Below, piece by piece: positions 56,825 to 64,000 of a DNA stretch of 64,000 nucleotides (the stretch's first letter is position 1; each line of letters opens with the position of its first letter). Below the pieces are notes generated by a model. It was not told where the DNA came from. It did no database searches and worked only from the letters and a program-made list of their open reading frames with translations. This DNA is from Lingula anatina (Eukaryota; Brachiopoda; Lingulata; Lingulida; Lingulidae). The DNA lies in contig NW_019776133.1 of NCBI RefSeq assembly GCF_001039355.2, forward strand, positions 1-64,000. Reading direction: 5' to 3'. The position numbers were made by a program, and so were the translations under genes.

Positions 56825-59800
56825 ATAATACAAAAACAGAATTACTGAGCATTGACTTACAAAAACTAACTTGAAATTGGTTCTGTTACAATGACAAAAT
56901 ACGACAACATTCACGAACAGCAGAAAGAAAACGCTGCGAAAGTGTTTATTTGTGAAGACGTGAAAATAACTCCCAAAGATCCTCAGAGGACATTTCGTTG
57001 TATGGTAAATAGAAACGTCAAGCTTTTGTGTCAGGGTCAGTCTGATGTACCCGTATCGTACAGACGTTGAAGTTTATTACAAAGCATGTGTTTGTGTACT
57101 CGTTGTTGTCCCCACCGACAAAAAAGTAGACTTCATGATTCTCTAGTCTGCTGACTCGCTCAACACAGCTTGTCTTGACAGTAGACCTTCCTGCACAAGT
57201 ACACGTGCACTTTTGCTCACACGAGCGGCATTTACATTACCTGTTGTCAGCTTGTTGTATCTGATGTAAACTGTGTCCATTAAATAAGAGAGAGATAACT
57301 GTGATTCCGGTCATTCCTTCCAGCCATTGTGGTCACTGCCTCCTACGTTATTTACTGTCCCAATTTAATATACGAGCTTTTGGATTCTCTCTTTTCTTTC
57401 TTGTATGTAGTATAAATATCATGTGTTCGTTTCGATTGCTCACGATTTCAATTGTGAAAAGTGTTTATCACGTTTTGTAGACAGTACAGTTTTTGAGTAT
57501 ATAATTGTGGTACAGCATAATATGGATACATAAAACCTATTTGTCAAATTTATTTTGCAAATAATTTGACAATTAGATATAATTTATCCTCCAATGTTTT
57601 ATATTCAGTTTTGTACAGTATTGTGATACATATATATTTTTTCAAATGTAACTGGAATAAGTATTGTGCTCACTTTTTAAAAACATATTACAAGCGGCAA
57701 ATATTTTTATCCCACCTGTGCATCCAGTATTTTATATCCATGTAGGTATCGTTTGCCTTGTCATAGCGTACTTTATTCATACCTCTCACCCTTTAGCCAG
57801 TATAATTTCAATCATTTTAATAAATTTTTTACAAATATTCTGTTTTCTGTTTTCAGTATAATGTATTCAAATATAAATTACGTCAGTAATGCAAACAACA
57901 GTGCTGTAGCCTATTGATTGCAGTAGGTGTGACCCATGTGCAAGGTAACATAAATGCTACAGAGAAATACAAACGCAATGTTCGCACTGATTTTTCATCG
58001 TCTCCACAATGTCACTGGATATGCTTCATCTGTTTTAAAGCAAGCAATTCATCAGCGTGTTTTGAGCCACAAAAAAGCATATTTTAGTAATTATCTTATA
58101 TGTGCTAAATAACTATTTAAGTGTTTTGAACAATTTTAGTGCTTTAGTGCTATTAACCCTAAAAAATCGTTAAAATACTGTTTTCGGTAGGCACACGTAT
58201 CACGAGCAATCCGTGTTATATATATAAATAATTTCACGTGAAGAAGCAGTTATATTACTTTTTCAGAAAATAATTGATTTTTATCATTCGGTCATGAAAG
58301 CGTTGTAGAATTATGTAGTGTCTCTCCCTCACCCGTCCGATGATCTCTCACTTACCAACGCTATCTGTGTCGCCCAGAGACTGGTGAAACTGGTCAATAG
58401 TCCATCGAAATATTTTACGTGAGTGATTCAATTTTGTAATTAGTTCGTGACTACAGAGTATTTCTACTACTGTCATCCACAAAACTGATGAAATTTTTTA
58501 ACATCAAGTCATGTTTATTTTCCTCCAGTTTTGTTTTGCCAACGGTCCGTGTTAGGCATGAATATCTGGAAGCTGTTAAGTCACTCTGGCATTTTCAAGT
58601 AGGCTTCAATGCGACACAGAGAGGTTTATTATGCATTATGCGCAAGCGTTGACATTATCACAATCCTCTCTTCTGGCTCTTCAGGTACGGGGTGAAATTA
58701 GCGCAATGCACTTAGATCGTATCACGTGTTCTATTCTTCTCCTGAAAATGTTGCCGTTAAAAGAGCTCGTAAGACATTTGTTTTCGTTTTATATGACTCC
58801 ACCTGTCTCAGTAAAAAATGGATTTGAATGCAACTGCACAGCAAGTACACTGGCTGTTGGTGGTAAACCGCGCTCGCAAAGTTTGTGTCGTTAGTTTCTT
58901 TTGTGTGTGGTAAAAAATAACAAGAAAAGAAAACAAAATTCTATACATAAAAAAGCGATAATGATGTTTTTCAAATGACTAGCAGGTTCAACAATTATCA
59001 CAATAGAAAATTACTGGGGGCATTTACATGTTCTAATGAAATGTAGTGCAGTTTTGGCTCAGTTGCTCTGTGCAAATAAATATTAAGCATTCGTTCTATT
59101 TCAATAGGGGGATAATTCGAAAGATTTCGATAGGCGATAAACAGAGTTTCTAGACTTATTCACGGACATTAAACCTTGATGATAAACGCCTAAACAATAT
59201 TTATAATTTTAATGCAAAGGACTTCCCTTTCACGGACTACTTATTGGAGATGATAAATACTTTTGTTTATTTACCTGTGAGGAAATGGACTGTAAAACTA
59301 TAAATACAGCGGTCACCTCTAGACCTTAAGGGCCTCACATGTGTATTGGGTTCACCCTCGTACGTCAACATACTTTGTCAAACATCGTCATATTGAACCT
59401 GCCATTTTGTTGACTTGCCATGCCAAATGTTGTCTAACACTAAATGCATTAATTCAGTGCAAATATTGACACAGCATATGGACCGATGTCTTTTTTCATT
59501 CAATACAGGCATCTCGCGCAATTTAACCCGTATACCGTGCTGTCAGCACGAGACAGATAGAACCAGACCGGGGTCCGCGGTAACTAAGGAAGCCGCCTTT
59601 GAAATACGTATTGAACGTTCTGTATTACGAAACTAAGCAAATAGTGAGATAGCTGGGTGATACAGGTACAGTCCCCACGGACACTGTCAGTGTAAAAAAA
59701 GTCAGAGAAAACAGCAATAAAGGGATCAAGGCGGCAGAACAACCAAACGGAAATCGATTGAACTAATAGAGTCAGTGGATGGTATCCAGGACGAGTAGGA

Positions 59801-60263
59801 ACAAAATGGAAGCAATCGAATTTTTTTACACGCCCAGATTGAAGAGAATTTGAAAGATAATTTGTGTAATCAGCTTGACGGAGTCACACACTTGTTGATG
59901 TTAATATTCAAGGCACATCCGACTAAGCGGCAAATATTATATCAAGAAGACTCACTGACGGACAAAGGGTGTGTAGGCCACAGCGTTAGAAACCAGGGCA
60001 CGTTCTACACGCATTAACACAGACTTTGTCATTTAATAACAATTTAGTTCGATTGCACATATTGAACGTTTTAGTAAGGTGCAGCCCCTCCTTCGATTAG
60101 ATTAATGACGACGTGATCCTGTCGGATAATAGTTCACCAGAACACGGACGACAACAAGCGGTATTTGTAACACACCTAAAAAAAATCACTGTTTTCATTT
60201 TTGTCGGAGATGCCTGGATAAAAAGGCTAACAGTAATCCCTCCATGCCATTAAAACCAACTGC
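56825..60263. other. Intergenic, no gene seen
   Basis: Holds the 3' UTR of the coiled-coil gene on the left and the promoter of the ankyrin gene on the right. Open frames at 57664, 58631 and 59415 are short, without ATG context, splice or family support. GGATAAAAAGG at about 60212-60222 is a weak TATA-like element upstream of the ankyrin ATG. Confidence 0.45.
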
Positions 60264-61553
60264 ATGAAGGAAGAGGGAGAAACGTTGCTTAGTATGCTTC
60301 AGGGCGGCATATTTCACGCGATATCTCGAGAACGCTTTAAACAAGTACGGCTCTTGGTGGAGAAAGGTTTAAATGTTAACATCAAAAACGCCGGAGAAAA
60401 TGGGAAAACTCCTCTCATTGCGTCCCTCCTTATTGAAAATGCCGAGAAACGTGAGCGGATGTTTAAGTTTTTGATGAACCATGGTGCCAATCCCTTGGAG
60501 TGTGACTACTCCGGCAGGGACGCCCTGGCTTGGGCGTGTATTCTGGGACGCTGTAAAGCGGCAGAGGCCATACTGCAAGATACAAGAGGGGAGATCAACC
60601 TGCACCACGGTGACAGAGATGGGCTGACAGCGCTCCATTACAGTACTATGTATGGCCACGAAGACTGCGTCAAATTAGTGGCCACGACCTTTAACAAATA
60701 CGGACTCAGTCTGGACATAGCCGACAACAACGGTCTTACGCCATATCTTCACGCCAAGAAGTTGGGTTTCAGGGAAATTGCCACCTTTCTGTTTCAACAG
60801 GGCGCGTCTCCTTATAAATGTGATACAAAAAATAACATGACGGCAGAACAATGGGCTGCCATAGGATTGCAAGAACGGAAAAAGCGAGCAGTGCAGGATA
60901 GAAAAAAAGCTGACGACTGGATTAAAATTCAGGGTAAAAACAACTCTCTTTTTGATGTAAAACATCGGAAACTGAGCATCTCACTTCCAGAAATCCAAAT
61001 TACCAGCCCAAACAACAAAGTCAGGCTATTAAAAAACGACAGTTTAGACACAATAGATGGGATTTCGGTGGCATCTCGATTAAGGCGCAATTACCAGTCT
61101 TCCTCTATAAAAGGTATGTCTAAATCCCTTAACTCATTACCAGACTCTGATACGACTGAGTGTGATAGTTCAACGTCGTCCAGTTTTCAAAGGGTGGGAG
61201 TTGCACGCGATTTATCGGACTACATGTCCACCCTGTCAGATCAGGCTTCTGGATCCTACCGCAAACCAGCGCAACCACTCCAACCCGTTCTTGAGAAATC
61301 AGAGATACAGCCAAAACTAACAAAGAGACAACTAAGAAAACTTAATGCTGCTAACACAGTGACAAAAAATGCTAGTTCACAAGCAGAGGACAAACCGGAT
61401 GATGCGGCCACCAAAAATAAGAAAAACGTGACATTTGCAGCGTTAGGGAAAACTGCACGCATGTTGAGTCAGCCCAGCCTGCGACCTCCCCCTATGAAAG
61501 TACCCGACAGACGCTACACTTCACAAACTTTGCAAACTGTGCAAAACGCTTAA
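60264..61553 (+). CDS. Ankyrin-repeat protein, ANKRD34/ANKRD33-like, single exon
   Basis: 429 residues from ATG 60264 to TAA 61551-61553. Residues about 10-205 form five ankyrin repeats: RFKQVRLLVEKGLNVN, GKTPLIASLL...LMNHGANP, GRDALAWACILGR, DGLTALHYSTMYGHEDCVKL and NGLTPYLHAKKLGFREIATF. MTAEQWAAIGLQER then closes the domain, resembling the MSPQEWA motif of ANKRD33. The C-terminal half is basic and disordered, with SLDTIDG, serine runs (TECDSSTSSS) and SQPSLRPPP. The intronless N-terminal ankyrin block plus disordered tail also recalls ANKRD34 proteins. The exact orthologue is uncertain. Role unknown; ankyrin repeats bind proteins. The upstream sequence shows no clear splice acceptor, so the ATG chosen is the first in frame. 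Confidence 0.85.
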   Translation: MKEEGETLLSMLQGGIFHAISRERFKQVRLLVEKGLNVNIKNAGENGKTPLIASLLIENAEKRERMFKFLMNHGANPLECDYSGRDALAWACILGRCKAAEAILQDTRGEINLHHGDRDGLTALHYSTMYGHEDCVKLVATTFNKYGLSLDIADNNGLTPYLHAKKLGFREIATFLFQQGASPYKCDTKNNMTAEQWAAIGLQERKKRAVQDRKKADDWIKIQGKNNSLFDVKHRKLSISLPEIQITSPNNKVRLLKNDSLDTIDGISVASRLRRNYQSSSIKGMSKSLNSLPDSDTTECDSSTSSSFQRVGVARDLSDYMSTLSDQASGSYRKPAQPLQPVLEKSEIQPKLTKRQLRKLNAANTVTKNASSQAEDKPDDAATKNKKNVTFAALGKTARMLSQPSLRPPPMKVPDRRYTSQTLQTVQNA

Positions 61554-63657
61554 AAGCATTTGGGACGATTTTTTGTATCAAAATACCGCTATTTTTATTG
61601 ATAACCTTCACATGTCTAAAATACGTATATTAAAGCTCTAAAGTAAAATACATCGACATGCAAGATCTTACTCTGAGGCTTGCTAATGGTGACGTGGTGA
61701 TGAATTTCGGTGGGGAAAACAATTTGGAAAACAGTAAATTGGATACAATGTGTTGAATGTATTACTTTTAAGTTGACATACAATGGGTATTTAGTGAAAA
61801 TATCGACAGCGCGACCACCAATTTACCCCCTTGGTCCTAAATGTAAGTTGCGCTTTGAATTAAAAAAGATATGAATTTTTCACTTCTGCCAGCCTGACTA
61901 CCAGTTCATACAATTTTTTTGATTGGTATTCTCTCCTTGAGCAATCAACTTGGATCATATTTCATAATAACGGCTAACATCTATCAATATTTCATTTAAT
62001 TAATTCCACACATAAACGTTGTTGATTTTCGTTTCTATTCATTTCACTTAATACGAGGTGGGAATTGTATCCCATCTTTTAGAAATTTGTACACGCAAGT
62101 TGACTACTTTCAATAAACAGAGTTGCCTTTACGATTTCTCGTGAATGATTGTAGACGGTCATAAAAACGTTGTTTAAATAATTTTTGTGTGCGAGTGCAA
62201 ACAAAAAATAAGTTATACAAATACTTTTTTAAGAATTGTATTTCATCTCCTGGGTATGGTGCGGCTCATATACATTACATAAAAACGTGTACACGTATGC
62301 AGTTGTTGCAAATCCTACTACCCAGTGCTCTCCTTCAAAAATAACTAAGTTTGCCAAGGTTTTACTAAACTTCATATTTACCAATCAAGCACTTTTCAAA
62401 AGAAACCATGTTATGATTGTATTTTGCATCATCTTGTTGTTCCATCAATTTTAACAATGAGAGAAAATGCGAGAAAAAAATACGTAAGATCATTTAAAAT
62501 GCCCATTCAAAAATACAATTAATCTTGTGGTGTAAGCAATAACATCTTAAACGGGGAGTCAGGGACACTATTTTTCTTTTCAAACTTGAAGCTAGATATC
62601 CATATTTATTTTTTATACAGATGCTTAGAACTGCCATGACAACCTGGCTTTACCCGAGTGAGGTCCAGCCCATCCCTGGTCCAGTGGTGACCCCATTGTT
62701 TACATCTAATAGTGTTAATCCTATGCAAACCCGAAATAGTTAAAATCAATACAAGTGAGCCCCAAGGTAAATATGATCAGAGTTAATATTCAATGGATTA
62801 TCCTCAGCAAGTAATGCGCTGAAATTGATTCCTTGTTCATGAACATAGAGTTTCTTGGTTGGGTGCTACACGATACCCATGATCCCCCATACTACAAATA
62901 AAGTGCTTTCACATTTAAAGGGGACTTCATTAACTTGAGATCAATTTCAATTATTCAGTAAATAAGGTTTTTATTTATTGTTATGAACCAAGTGAACAAA
63001 CCAGATCTATTTTTTTCAGTCAATGCCATTTGTACCGTAAATTCCTGATGAAGTGATACACTGACATACATAACCCTTACATATAACTTTCAGTTTTTTT
63101 TCCACCAGTAATATGTTATGGTGAATTCTAGATAGTTTAATTTCAAATAAATAAAATAAATAATTGCTGAGCAGCATTCATTACAGTAGTAAATCAGTCT
63201 GTACTCATATTTGTGTCACTTGTTCAAAAATATTCCAGCAATTAAGATTACATCATAAAACCCACCCTTCACCCTGAAATTTATACTATTGCTTCCATAT
63301 TGTGTGAAATCCTCAGAGAATAATCAGCATTCACCTCAACACCTTTTATCCCACCAACAAAATGCATCCTTCAATGTGCGAATTGACAATGTGGTTGATA
63401 AAAAAAACATGGTCAAATAGTTATTAATTGGGAAGGAAAAACAATCATTTAATTAAATTGAAGTCATGATTCCTTGTTTTTCCAATATTTCTACCATTCT
63501 CTGATTCATCAAGTACTTGAAGCAGACTAGCAATCTCATTTACATGAAATATCTAAATGCATTTTTTAATTTCCCTGAATGGAAACATTTTAACTGGCAA
63601 TATATATAAGGCATGCTTTTAGCATCTCTTCCTGGAAGACCTTGAACTTGATGACCT
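61554..63657. other. Intergenic, no gene seen
   Basis: AT-rich sequence between convergent genes: the ankyrin-repeat gene (plus) and isovaleryl-CoA dehydrogenase (minus). Only 3' UTR sequence is expected; an A/T-rich string with AATAAATAAAATAAAT occurs near 63146. Confidence 0.45.
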
Positions 63658-63803
63658 TCACCTTGATTTTACACCATACTCAGCATTAAGGCTCCTGCCT
63701 ATGACTAGTCTTCTCACTTCACTGGTACCAGCCCCTATCTCATACAACTTGGCATCTCTGAGGAAACGACCTGTTGGATAATCATTAATGTATCCATTTC
63801 CAC
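63658..63803 (-). CDS. IVD: Isovaleryl-CoA dehydrogenase, last coding exon (partial)
   Basis: Mitochondrial FAD enzyme of leucine breakdown that oxidises isovaleryl-CoA to 3-methylcrotonyl-CoA. One exon follows acceptor TTTTTAG and reads, in phase 1, [19 protein letters not shown] then [18 protein letters not shown], ending at TGA 63658-63660. This is the C-terminal acyl-CoA dehydrogenase signature: the GGxGY...P..R..RDAK..EI..GTSE..R block that contacts FAD and closes the active site. Spacing and residues fit IVD better than short- or medium-chain dehydrogenases. The earlier exons lie right of the window; none was seen in 63804-64000. Confidence 0.93.
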
Positions 63804-64000
63804 CTAAAAATAGACCAAAAATTGATGAATTTTTGTCTTCATTCTGAAGAATATCACCTTTTTTTTCTGAAAAAAATCACCACATTGACATAAGCTTTTT
63901 ACTTGAAATCATGTGACTTCTTTTTTCATTTCAAAGAAGTTATGGAGGCACCAACAAGGTCACTGACTAAACTTAATTTTTTTCTTTTTCTTTTTCTTTC

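Overview
The window is nuclear DNA from an animal, most likely a marine lophotrochozoan such as a mollusc. The taxon is inferred from multi-exon genes with AT-rich introns, GT-AG splice sites, frequent ACATGTA strings, abundant small palindromic transposons and protein matches to conserved bilaterian families. Coding sequence sits in short exons, so the gene models below were built by hand from splice-site phase and family homology. No database or program was run.

Layout. 1-9.5 kb: an ADP/ATP carrier gene (minus strand) and the FYVE/PH-like protein ZFYVE21 (plus strand, first exon not found). 12.6-15.9 kb: an unrecognised 353-residue disordered protein (minus strand), present twice because two contigs overlap around a single N. 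16-22.7 kb: repeat-rich DNA with duplicated blocks, a minisatellite and at most one weak spliced transcript. 23.3-28.7 kb: a 13-exon LRRC74-like leucine-rich-repeat gene (minus). 31.4-34.3 kb: a two-pass membrane protein with LPPTY motifs and two alternative second transmembrane exons (minus). 36.5-40.1 kb: a BTBD17-like BTB/BACK gene (plus), its 5' part again duplicated around a single N. 41.6-49.1 kb: POLR3F (minus) head to head with ALKBH6 (plus). 51.7 kb: an intron-containing tRNA-Phe gene (minus). 52.7-53.1 kb: an assembly gap. 55.8-56.8 kb: a coiled-coil protein with a frame break. 60.3-61.6 kb: a single-exon ankyrin-repeat protein (plus). 63.7-63.8 kb: the last exon of isovaleryl-CoA dehydrogenase (minus).

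The genes are unrelated housekeeping or signalling genes, not an operon or pathway. POLR3F (RNA polymerase III) and the tRNA gene it would help transcribe lie about 6.6 kb apart, probably by chance. The least expected items are the tandem alternative transmembrane exons separated by only 45 bp, the intron in a tRNA-Phe(GAA) gene, several fold-back elements (three flanked by TTA), and the orphan protein with repeated RRxS/IPRR motifs. Two apparent gene duplications are better explained as unmerged contig overlaps.
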